NCBI GenBank assembly: GCA_033063855.1
Contig: CP093829.1
Coordinates: forward strand, 11,108,243-11,172,242
Source of the DNA: Smittia aterrima
Taxonomy: Eukaryota > Arthropoda > Insecta > Diptera > Chironomidae
Length of the DNA: 64,000 nt
Reading direction: 5' to 3'
Shown piece after piece: positions 36,678-48,100 of this stretch. Made by a program: the position numbers and the translations under genes. Position 1 is the stretch's first letter, and each line of letters starts with the position of its first letter. The notes under the pieces were generated by a model. That model saw only the letters and a list, made by a program, of their open reading frames with translations. It was not told the origin of the DNA and searched no databases.

Positions 36678-38858
36678 ATGAAGCTCACAATTACGTTATT
36701 GATTGGACTGTTGTCCTTAATGCGATGTTCAGCAGGTAAAGTTTCTTCACCCGAGGGTCTAAAACAAGATGCTGACGTCTCGACTCGATTCGACTAAAAA
36801 TAGATTTTCTTGTCGACTTGTCTTTGATAATTTGCTCAGATTGAGATAAAAATAATTCAATTTCTCAGTTTCCGGAAATTAAATTTGGTGAAACCTTTCA
36901 AGTCTGGGCGGGCTCATTTCTCATTTCGAGTTGATTGAATCAAAAGTACATTCTGTTTAGTGGGACTTGTGTTGATATCAACACATCACACGATCCGATA
37001 AATTAGTGAAACGTGTGAATTGACATTGAATGCCGCGGTCTGGTAATGAATTTATGCTTTTATGAAATTAAATGATATAATCTTATTGTCGTCGATGGAA
37101 GTAAGCAGGAAGTTCTAATCTGTTGAGTGAAACTATTATTGTAAGTGTCTAACAAGTTGAAATTTATCTTCTAAGACGTTGTTTGGAACCAAACGAATGT
37201 TGACCGATGGAGAAAGGATTTTCTAAAAGACTATGACGCGAACTCTCGACCGGAACATCACAACATCATGACTCAATGCAACGTCTCCCTTACACTTATC
37301 AATGTTGACTTGGATGAAGCGAAAGGTGTTCTCGTTTCCCACATTTGGATTAAAATGTTTTGGACTGATAGTAAACTCAAATGGGACAACGCTTCGTACG
37401 GTGGCATCGATCACATTCACGTAGCACCCGATGAAGTAAGCCGCACATCATAAACTCATTTACAAATCGTCATCATCATCATTTAAACAATTGACAGGTC
37501 TGGCAGCCCGACGTTACTGTTTACAATAGTGCAGAAGCAAATATCGTGGATCATTTCACGAAAACTAATAAAATCGTTTATAGCGGCGGCACAGTGTTGT
37601 GGGTGAGTTAATTCAGCGAGAAACATAAAACATCGCGAAATATCAAATGAAATTGGTTGACTAACAAATCGATGATTTGATTTGACTCGAAATCATCAGG
37701 TTCCTCCGGCAAAAATTGAAACGTACTGCCCTATGGATTTGAAGCTCTGGCCATTTGATGTACAAACATGCTCGATAAAGGTAAACAACATTAATTACCC
37801 CCCTTATTAGATTAATTATTCAGGATATAATGTAAACACATTTTAGATTGGGTCGTGGACTTACAGTGGACATAAACTAGATCTCCAAACGACTGCTGAT
37901 GCGATTGACGTAAACCTTTCATCGCCGCTTCAACGCTAATCATTTAATTGGCTTTTATTGTTTTTGTTTATCGTTTAGATTGAACATTATCAAGAGAATC
38001 GTGAATGGAAAATTTTGAAGACGTCGCATGAGAGACATGAGACATTCTATCCATGCTGTCCTGAACCATACGTTGACATAAGTACAATCAGTTCACCTTT
38101 ATTGTTATGAACATGTTAGTTCCTTGTAATTGATTTAAATTCTCCATTTAGCATTCAACTTTGTCTTCGAACGCCATTCACCGATGTATAAAGCGATTGT
38201 GGTTACGCCAGCGTTTGTTATTGTTTCAATCACATTAGCAAGCTTCTGGTTGCCGCCAACAGCAGGAGAGAAGCTGTTGCTGAATGGGATTGCCTGCGTT
38301 GTGATTTGCATGTTGCTTATGTACTTCTCGCAACTGCTTCCCATACTTGCGTCAAGTTCACCCTTAATAGGTATACGCTGAATCCGTTGCCAAGCTTCGT
38401 CTATAATACTACGAAGCTGTGGGTAGCAGCACAGTTGTGTTAAATTAATAAAAATCTCTCCTCTCGTTACAGTTATTTTCTACAGCCACACGTTGTATCT
38501 GCTGTGCATTTCATTCATAATATCTGTCATTGTCATCAACATGTCTCGCAATCGAAAGCAATATACGGTGCCACGCTCAATCAAAGTGAACATTTTGGAC
38601 GGATTTATTGGCAAGATGCTCGTAGGCGCACAACCCGAATCGATGGCAGCGGAAAGTCACTCGGAGGAGTTACGTGAAACGCCGTTCGAAGAACATAGAC
38701 ACTCAGATGACCATCAAATCATTCAAACGCCGTCAAGCGTCACGAAGCCTCACCAGGCACAAAACGAATGGATTCGACTCGCCATTTTCATCGATCGCGT
38801 TGCCTTTTTCATTTACATTTTCGTATTCATTGTCATGGGATTTTTACATTTCATTTAG
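36678..38858 (+). CDS. Divergent nicotinic acetylcholine receptor-type (Cys-loop) subunit, eight exons
   Basis: Exons: 36678-36735, 37176-37435, 37498-37602, 37700-37780, 37847-37909, 37979-38081, 38152-38370, 38473-38858; every intron is GT-AG and the join gives 424 residues. A signal peptide (about 1-19) leads to the ligand-binding domain: loop A WQPDVTVYN (from 108), the Cys-loop Cys151-x13-Cys165, loop B GSWTY (Trp172), and loop C YPCCPEPY (213-220) with the vicinal cysteines of alpha-type subunits. M1 is about 237-257, M2 264-286, M3 295-319 and M4 403-424, and the protein ends with M4. The M3-M4 loop is short (~80 residues). GEK before M2 marks the cation-channel branch, but M2 itself is very divergent (see findings). 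An in-frame TGA two codons before the ATG fixes the start. Small divergent insect subunits (fly beta3 or mosquito alpha9/beta2 type) are the likely relatives; I cannot choose between them, so no symbol is given. Confidence 0.92.
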
Positions 38859-39114
38859 AATGAAAAATGTCATTTCGTTATGAATTTTTATCGAGCATCG
38901 CATTTTCTTCTTTTTTATTCGAACGAAATCAATTAATCAATGGTAATGTAAACAGCAATGATGATGAGCGATATTGATTGCTTGTTTGCCTCATCATAAA
39001 AAGTTCACAAAGCCAGTTCTTCCTACGAAAAGAAAAAAAAGTGAAAATCGCGGTAATTAAGCCGGCATATCATGAAGAATATATTTGCATCAATACTGTA
39101 AACATTTTCCGATG

Positions 39115-39120
39115 AATAAA
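39115..39120 (+). terminator. Poly(A) signal of the Cys-loop receptor gene
   Basis: AATAAA, followed at once by an overlapping second copy (AATAAAATAAAA), lies about 255 nt after the receptor stop codon. It implies a 3' UTR of roughly 270-290 nt. Confidence 0.6.
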
Positions 39121-39837
39121 ATAAAATTTCAACTATTTTCCCTGTTAAGGTCTTGTTTTCAAATTTTGTAGACTCTTTTTTCAGGGGAGTGGTTGAGGCG
39201 AATAAATTGACATACTAAAAGCTCTTTGAGAAAAAGATTGCTTTTTTACTTCAATTTCAGCTTTCAAGTCATTGGCCATGAGAGTTCAAGGTTCTCATTT
39301 TTTCCTTGTAATTTGAGAACGTTCCCTTCGCTTTGAAGCTTTCATCGGTCGCGCTTCTCTCTTTTTTTGGCAGGTTTAGCATGAACTTTAATAGAGCAAA
39401 TAACTTTAAGCGAAAAACCATAATCGCTGAAACTAACAATTGGCCTATGTTGGCGCGGTGTGAAAATGAATGGCTTGGAAGCTAATTTGTTTCACTTGTC
39501 AATGTCAATTACCTACGGGTTTTGAAAACCTTTGCCGTACGTGCTCGAAAAATTTTGTGTCGCTGTAAAATTTTTGTTTGTCTGAAAAAGCTTTTAAAAC
39601 ACAATTTTGTGATTTCAAGCGCATGCTTTCAGCTTTTTCAATTATTTTCTCGACGTCGCCCTCTCGACATAAATCTGTTGTTAATAATTACCTAATGCGA
39701 TTAGAAAATAATTAAAGTCTCTTGCTTCGTAAAACTTTTTTCTCATCTCGCGTCGCCTCGCTACCCCATTTCTCTCACTTTCAACCCCTAAGGCTCCCTC
39801 TAGAGTAATTAAATTTCCTGAAATTTTCATCCCTCGG

Positions 39838-39855
39838 ATGATGATGATGATGATG
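39838..39855 (+). repeat. (ATG)6 microsatellite
   Basis: Six uninterrupted ATG units in intergenic DNA between the receptor and His-rich genes. On the minus strand they only inflate a spurious open frame (39681-40046). Confidence 0.8.
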
Positions 39856-40473
39856 CGACGTTTAACTGAAGAAAACAGTTTACAATCGAGTTGCTGTTGT
39901 GCTTTGAGATCCCGATGACATCGCCCTAACTCGAAACAAAACTTCTTCTTGAAGAGGTAGAGAGAGCAAGTCAACACGACTATCAATCTGATTTGAAGAA
40001 CTCTCCGGCGACGACTACAAGAGACTTGGAAGAAAAATAGTTTCAAATCCCAAAATAGAAAACTTGGAAATTTAATTTAATGGTTGAGTGTGCAAGCGAG
40101 AAATTTATTTATTTCTATCTAACGACAAACGACGAACGAAGGTAGCTAAGACAGCAAAAAAATCTAGAACGAATTAAATACTTCAATGAACATGACAATT
40201 ACAGATAAACTTCTTATTGACAAAATAAAGCAGAAAAAACTATTTCGAAACTTTCGTTACAGATTTTTGCAAAGAGTTTGACCAAAACAACTGCTTCAAG
40301 TGTTGGACTCAGCAGTTAAAGCAGAACGAGATTGCTTTCGAAAGTTTCAATCGAATTCAACACTGAGCGTCTCGTTGAACGCTGTTCAATGTGCAATGGT
40401 AGTTTTCAGATTTCTTTGACTTTTTTTTCGATGATGTAAAGATACGTGCGGGTTCCAAAATAATTTTAAACAA

Positions 40474-40507
40474 TATAAATAGTCGAACGACTCGAGACAT
40501 TGTCAGT
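40474..40507 (+). promoter_or_regulatory. TATA plus initiator core promoter of the His-rich secreted protein gene
   Basis: TATAAATA at 40474-40481 is followed by the arthropod initiator TCAGT at 40503-40507. The distance from the first T of the TATA box to the initiator A (40505) is 31 nt, the canonical fly spacing. This predicts a 5' UTR of about 165 nt. A second TATATA near 40638 lies too close to the ATG to be the main box. Confidence 0.8.
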
Positions 40508-40669
40508 AGATACCAGAGATTCAATCAGCAAAGAAGTTTCAATCAAGAAACTTCGAGACAGGAAAATTTATTGCAATTTTGCTGTATTTAGTTTCTCTAT
40601 CGTCTCATTGAGCAGATAGCAAAGTGCTCGCTTCTCTTTATATAGAAAATCATCAGACAGAGTGGAAAA

Positions 40670-42026
40670 ATGCTGTCGAAAAAACTGCTTTTGTTTGGTT
40701 TTTTGTGTTGTGCAGTGATTGCAATCAATGCTCGTTATATGAGCGATGATATGGAAGTTGCAGCATCAGGAAAACATGAAGAGTGGAAGAAGGGAGGTGG
40801 CAAAGACCATTTCGAAGATGAGCACTCAGCTCATGGTGACAAAGGTGCGACGGACAAATCTCCAGCTTCATTAGATGAAGACAAGAAGAGAAACTTTTTA
40901 TTTAACGAAGTCGGAAGTATTTAACTCATGCTTTCTTTCATAAACAATAGGAGAGAAGGGGTACAAAGAAGGACACGAGCACGATGAAGGCAAAAAAGGA
41001 CATCATGATAAGGTATTATTTACGTACTTTGAGGAAGTTGAGATGCCAATTATTCGGGATTTTCCTGATAAGTTCTTTCGTCTTTGCGCGAACCTTAAAG
41101 TTTCATGATTTGCTGCATCAAAGTTTTCGAATTTCCAATCGCAAAATCAAGCTTTCCAAGGCTTCTTGAGGTCAAAATAATAATTCTTAAGAGACCGAAA
41201 AAGAGAGAGAGACTCTTCCCCAATTGCTACTTCGATACGCTCCTCTGCTTCCTAAAATAAAGTTAACAGCCGAAACTTTAAATTAAATTTTAGGAGGATC
41301 ATAAAAAATCTTACCATGAAGAAGATGGTCACAAGAAGAAGCATCATGACGAAGGTATTTGGCATAGCAAACACTATTTGCTAATGTGCAACAATAAAAC
41401 TTTACATTGCTGATGAGAATCTCAACACTTTTTAGGTGGTTACCACAAGGAGCATAAAAAGGGCGAAAAGGGAGAGAAGGGCAACAAATGGGAGGAACAC
41501 GGCAGCTTCAAAAAAGGCCACTCAACAAAGGGCAAGCATGAGATTCATAAACTAGATGAGTTCAAGAAAGAGAAGAAGTTCTTCGACGAAGACGGAGATG
41601 AAGGGTGAAGCCTTGCAAATTTCTCTTTTACAGAAGGAGATGAATTAAACTGGATTCTCTTGTTACATTGTAGCCACGATGAGGGACACGGAAGTTACCA
41701 TGAAGCATCAGGATTCAAGAAGGGCGGCAAGAAGAAGGAAGGACACCACAAATCGGGCAAGCATCACGACCACTTCAGTAAGAAAGGTTCTCATAAGAAG
41801 GGTTCACATCATCATGATGATCATGGCCACAAGAAAGAAGATGGACACGAGGTAACATTCGTATTTTCACAATTCCATCAACGACGGAAAACTCTTTAAT
41901 TTAATTTGTTCTCATCAACTTCAGGAACATTATGGACACAAGGAAGAGAGCGGCAAGAAAGGCGGATCAGACCATCACAAGAAGTGGGGACACAAATCAA
42001 GCAAAGGAGGCAAGGGAGGTCACTAA
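40670..42026 (+). CDS. Secreted His/Lys/Gly-rich low-complexity protein, six exons
   Basis: Exons: 40670-40844, 40951-41012, 41294-41354, 41436-41604, 41674-41851, 41925-42026; all introns are short GT-AG and the join gives 248 residues. A signal peptide (MLSKKLLLFGFLCCAVIAINA) is followed by a mature chain of about 227 residues that is strongly hydrophilic, with no cysteine. By my count about 40 of these are His, mixed with Lys, Gly, Asp and Glu in loose units such as GHKK, KKGSH and KHHD. I see no globular domain, enzyme motif or exact tandem repeat. His-rich secreted insect proteins of this style (I think of Pfam DUF4779, from memory and unverified) have no settled function; metal binding or a cuticle, salivary or matrix role would be guesses. 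The strong TATA/initiator promoter suggests high, regulated expression. The gene lies 1.8 kb downstream of, and in the same direction as, the receptor gene. Confidence 0.85.
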
Positions 42027-42090
42027 GTCATTCAACAAACTAAATCAATTCAATGCGTTATTGAGGCTTTTTCTAAAATTATAAAACTTA

Positions 42091-42096
42091 AATAAA
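42091..42096 (+). terminator. Poly(A) signal of the His-rich secreted protein gene
   Basis: AATAAA lies 65 nt after the stop codon, giving a 3' UTR of about 85-95 nt. Confidence 0.7.
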
Positions 42097-42109
42097 CTTT
42101 CACAAATTA

Positions 42110-45100
42110 AAAACTTCTTCGTTTCAACTTAAACTCGATTTTATGCAAGTCTTGCATTAAATTGTCCCATTGGAATCAAAGATGTAGAAAACTTCCGACT
42201 ATTTAAGTTCTGAATAATGCATGAACGTTCGTTTACCAATGAAAGAGAAGACTTTGAAGCTAACGTAGAAGTCATTTGGGAACAATTTTCATATCTCCTC
42301 AGCTTTTAATTAGAATCGCTTGGTATTCGAGTGATTTTAATGTGTCTCCTGTGGGGTTGCTTTAATTACTTACTTACTCTAGTTTCATATTCACAAAACT
42401 TTAAGATTAGACGCGTTAGGTTTTGTGAAATTTGAGAGCAATCAAACTAACGCCAATCACACAAAGTAATCTTGTATAATGGAAAAAGTTTCATATTTTA
42501 ATTATTTGGAAGTTTAATGTTACAGTCGAATTTTTACAAAACTCTGCGTCGTGTAGATTAAAACTCTGCCAAGATTTATATTTAAAGGAAACGCGCAAAG
42601 GTTTATTCATAAATCCAAATTAATGAAAAGCGCTTCGCCTTCTCTCTCTCTCTCCCTTGCTCTCATATACACGACTAAACTTACTCTTTCTTGAATCCGC
42701 TGTAAAAGATTCTGGCGAGTGTAGTCAGCAGGAGAAACATGAAAATTCCAAAAAGTTTTTTTTAATGTATGGCTGGGATAGCGAGCGAATATCGCTTGGC
42801 GAAGGCAACTAAAATAATTCAACGTAAATAGCAAGTTTGTTGCTTCCAGTTGCTTATTTATGGAGGTTCCCTCAGCCCCTCCCTTCAGTCGCTTCTTCTC
42901 CAGAAAGAAACCTGCAAAGTTCACTTCCTAGTGTTAAAAATATTCTGTGTCTAGTTAAATTGCCGTAGTGGAGTGTAGATTTTCGTGCCTGCGACCATTT
43001 AATAACTGTTCACGAATGCTGAACTAAATATATTGTGTGCGAAATGAAACGAAAAGAAGAGCAAAAAGAATTTTCGTGTATAATTTACCACGCCACGCTA
43101 TGAAAGCGTAAAACAGCCTGAAAAACACTCGACGAATGGAAAAAAAGGAAAAATCAATAGTTTCGGTTTTCGCAGACTAATTCAGCTTTATGAATAATTG
43201 CTCTTTGAGAGGAGAATTGTTCCCACTGAAACGAGAGCGAAACTTTTCCATAAAGTTTTTAAATCCAAATGCATGTTTGATGGCGGAGAACGCCATAGAA
43301 AAGTTTTCGCCTGCTCGTTATATTCCACAACCCAAAAAATCATGTTAAAAGTAATCTTGATAATAGCTGCGAAGCAAATGTAGCAACATTCCAAAAAATG
43401 AAACTTTCCTGAATGAACAGAGACGATGATGAGGAGGAGAAGGAGAATGGGGCAATTTTAAGTAAAACGTAAAACTTTTTTCACTCGACAATAAAAACCT
43501 CTTTTGACTGCCAGCTACTGTTAACTCTCGCTAACTCTATTATTTTGTGGAACTGAACGTAATCGACGTTGTTTCATTTTTATGACGAAAGAAGAATTCA
43601 ACGTCACAACAATCGATTGCACGATAGTTAGTTAGTTAAAAGAGCTATTAATTATATCATAATGAACGTATTTTCGTGAATCTATTATTTATTCATGTGA
43701 CCAATGAGGGCGACCCTTAAAATGAGATTGATTTATTTTGTGCGTGGTGACTTTGAATTTGGGGATAATCGGAAATCACGTCGCCCCAGGAGAGAGCGGT
43801 TAGTCGAAACCTCACGACAACTTTTTAAGGAAATATCAAGGGAATGAGCTGGTTTGTTTTCAACGGAAAGTTCGTTTTTTAACGTAATTTCCGAATGATT
43901 TCATGGCTCGCTTGGATATATTTTCTATCGACAATACTTCTCTCGGTGAGTTCCTTTGGAAATGACTCGCGAAAGCCTCTTGAATCAACTTCAACGGTAA
44001 TCCTCCTGACGAAGCAGAAAACAAATGTGAATTTTATTTCCTTGAATCGATAAATTTTCTTAAACTTTTCCTCTTTCTACTTCTTCTTGCTCCTTTGAGG
44101 CTCAGAAGTGCTCATGCTCAGATTGTCCGATCTGAATAAATCAGCCTTTTTAAAGTGTACATAGATAAATTCTCTCTTTCTCTGCCTTCAGTGTCGAAGC
44201 TATCAAAAAATCTTGTCAAGTCTCAAAGCTTTTTTTAATGCTGTTTGATGAATTGAGTTGAGCAAAAGCAATCTGTTCATGTGGGGATGAGAGCAAGAGT
44301 GAAGTTTATTGAAAGGATTTCGGGTGAGAAATTAATGAAAAGAAAATTCCAATATGACATTACTTGATTGATGATTTGTTTGGGATTGAATTGGTTGTTG
44401 GTGCTCGCGGGGAGAAAACAATTTTGAGGACAAATAAATTACTCACTAGAAAATTTTATGTTCTTTCACAGTTTTTTTCTCCCTTTCGTGAAAGTTTAAT
44501 AATTTTCTTTTATGACGCTGTGGAAAAATTAAAAACTTTAGCCATCAAACTTATCAGCTGACGTCGAGTGCTCGTGTATGTGCTGGCTTCGTTGCCTTCG
44601 GCCACATCCAAGGATTTTTCCACCATTTATGATAAATTACATTTTCTTTTGCTCGGAGCAGCACAAGCGAGCTATACTAACGAACACATATCATTAAGTA
44701 AATGAAAGATGCGAAAAGATAAAACTGCACAGATCTCATTAGTCGTCGAAGCGTATCTGTTGGATGATAAGACTGTTCGCAGCGAATGAATTATTTAGCA
44801 ATGAAAATAAATTTTCATTCTCCGACGTTGAATCTACGTTTCGGTGCGAGCGGAGTGGAAACAGCAGGGGGAGAAATCAAGAAGGAAAATCTATGAAAAA
44901 AAAAATATTTTTGTGTGATAACGCTGCGCCAGAAGAGATGGAAGTAAGGAGAGGAAAAAAATCAAATGATTGATGTACCAACAATGATTTCACACAATCT
45001 CCTTCGTTCTGCAAAATGTTTATTCTCTCACTCGCTCTCCTCCTTCTCCATAAACTTCGAGCCACTATGAATGAAATCTATCAATTCTACTTTAGTCCTC

Positions 45101-48100
45101 GTTCTTCGCCAACGCAATCTTAAACATGTCTCAATAGAATGATAAATTCAGACACGTTTTCGATCTTTCTAGGAGAGGAGAGAAGAGAAGAGACTCGAAT
45201 GAATTGTTATTAGTGACATTTTTATTTTCTAAGTGAAATGATTTACAACTCGTGAAAGAAGAAAATTCTTTTTTAAAAAATTCATCAATATCGGTCAGAG
45301 TCGTAATTATGGAGATTGAGTGGCTCAATTTTGAAGTTTTAGCTTTAATTTTCTTTGTTTGTTCAGTCGCGCCTTTTCTTTTGATTTTCAACATCACGGA
45401 ACCTAAGCACTCCTCCAAGTTTGGATTAGGAACAATTTCATATTAATGCAACATTCCACCATGCGATCGAGAGAAAGGAAAATAATTTTCCTCTAATTGC
45501 TTTCCTTTGGACTGTGGCAGTGAATAAATACAATCACGCGAGAATTAAGTGCACTTCGAATGGCGCTGAATTCTTGAGCATTTTCCATTTACAAGATATT
45601 TATTCGAAAAGGTTTCGTTCGTGCTGAAAATCAATAAGAAAACAAAGCAAAATATTTCTTTATCTTACGTCCATTATTACGCTCATTAGTTTCACAAGAA
45701 GTTGTAAGAAAACAACGTCAGATTTATGCCTCCGCGCTGAGAAGTTTACTCAACACTTTCGAGGCAATTTTTGACATGCTTCGAGACATCTCTCGCGTAA
45801 TTTACTCGCTCCGACCCCTTTTCGAATTATTTCGCCTTAATTTGGTCGTCGCAGTACAAAACAATTACGCCTTAAGCGGCAAACGAGATAGAGAGTGAGG
45901 GAGGAAAAAAAATGTTGTAAATATTTATGAAGCGTTCGTCGTGGGGCTAACAACAGAAAAATCGACCCCTGCGATGTAAATTAAAATCTCGGCGAGTATT
46001 TTTATTCCTCGCTTCCAACAAAACCCAATCCTTTTTAATTCCTCCCTAAACGATTGCCAAATTTATCGAAAAATGAAAGTCATAAATATGATTTTTTTTT
46101 CTCCCCCGCTCTTGCGCCTTTGGCTTCTTCTTCTTTCACATCGCAAGCCATTTATTGCGACGATTTGTCGTGAACTTTTTTGTCGCCTCGCTGTCAGACA
46201 TGAATTTTTAAGCGAGTTGGATGTTTAAGTTTTCTTAGAATCCTAAGCTGAGGTTGTCTAAAATTAGATTGAAATTTGATCCCTTCCAAGAAAGCGACGA
46301 TGAGTTTTGTTGAAGAGATTGATATTTTATTGATGACTAGCATGATTCAATCGCCCTTCGGTTGTTTTCATATCTATCACACTCCCGATAAACAAGATGA
46401 ATAGCGCATTATCATTAGCGCGTTTTAATGGAAGCAAAAGAACCCAAAAGGTTTTCAAATCATCCCCTCGACAGTTCCCTCAGATTTACTCCCTTGTCGT
46501 CGTGCTGACTTGAGAGAGAGCGCTTGCCTTGCTTGTTGTTTACCCAAATACATTTTATTCACTGTCACATCTTGTTTTTAAGTGAATGATGAATTATTAA
46601 ATGGAGGGAATAAAGACTGAGAGATGTTCGCAGGAAAGTAAGCAAAGCAAACTTCACTCTAATGCTGAGGGATAACTCGGTGAATACAATTTTCTCACAA
46701 CCAGCAGCGACAGCTTTGCTGTAATTTTAACACTCTCAACTTGTTTCTCTTTCTTTCTACGCCACTTTTTGCTTGTTGATGATGATGGAATAGAGAAGCT
46801 TTTCTAATATTGATGATTTCGCATTCGTTGCGTTCGTGTTGCGTGGAATAAATAAATTTTATGCACCCTATCAAACAAGAATAAGAAGAAACAGGGGTCG
46901 CTTGTAAATGCTATTTGCTTTGAAATGTAATAAGCTAATGCTGAAGGCATTGATTTGTCTTGTAATCTAGTTTAGGAGAAGACATGTTGAAAATTTAATA
47001 ATCCTTGCGTTCTTTAAATGCTCAGCAAGTGATAAAGTTCTCATGGATTTACGGGAAATGAGAGTGAGTGGAATGAGAAGTAAACGCAAACATTAGTTTT
47101 CGGCAAACACGAAGAATCAGGCGAAGAATTCGATTATTTACATAACAAGCAAAAGAGGAAAATTAATTTTTATTTTTCCATGTTCAACTAAATATTGAAA
47201 CTTTCCTCAGTTCGAATCACAAAAGGGAAATCACCACACACACCGTTCGATCGAGCATTCATGTTTATTTTATTTATTAGAGTTTCATTCGTTATGTTTG
47301 CTGTTGTTTTTCCTCCTCGTTCACATATTTATATATTTCATCGTATGTACGCGAGGCGTAGGCAGACGAAGGCAAAATATGATTTTCATGCAATCAATTT
47401 CCCGAAAAATGTATTGGCTTGAATTCGATAAATAAATTAATTCTTCTTCCACCGTCGCAGCAGAGCTTTTCTCCTTTCGTTCGTTCAATGAATAGCCTCT
47501 GGTTTCAATTAAGTTTTAGTTCCGAACTTACTTTTGCAGCTCCGTTGATTTTGTTTGGTCTCAGATGGGAATTTACTCGATTTGCTCGCTTATTTATCTG
47601 TCGCTCAACTTGTTTGTCTCCCTTTGTGCCATTTTTTTTGTCTTCTTTCTGTCTCGAGCTGATTTGAGAGATATTTTTGGGCTTATGAATGATGCGGCAA
47701 AGCATTTACGTCAAAGACTCTAATTTTATGTGAAATGACGAGCTCTTGCAGTATAAAAATAAAGAGAGATGATAAAAGTTCAAACGACAGTGTGCTCTGA
47801 AATAAAAAAAATCACATCGGATGTGCTGTCAAATGATGATTATTGATTTTCACTCAGAACTGCTTTAAACTGCAAGCTCTGCTGTGTTCAATGATTTGCA
47901 AGAAACCATCGACTGATGAGAAAAGTTTCGTGCTCATGTGCGAGCATGCAAACTTCATATTACCAATATAAACTTACTGGCGAACGAGGCTATTGTGATA
48001 AGCCAGTATTGATTTTCATTGTGGAAATCAAATGTTTGTTAGGACAGAAAATAGCTAATCCGAGTATTTCGAGGAAAAAATTCTCTCTTCTTCCTAGTTT

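Noticed and set aside
39681..40046. 121-codon frame on the minus strand
   Set aside because: It runs through the (ATG)6 microsatellite, read as poly-Ile, and shows no domain or splice context; the length is a repeat artefact.
40984..41169. Alternative ATG-started frame overlapping exon 2 of the His-rich gene
   Set aside because: It is a shifted reading of exon 2 that runs into intron 2; the spliced frame explains the exon fully.
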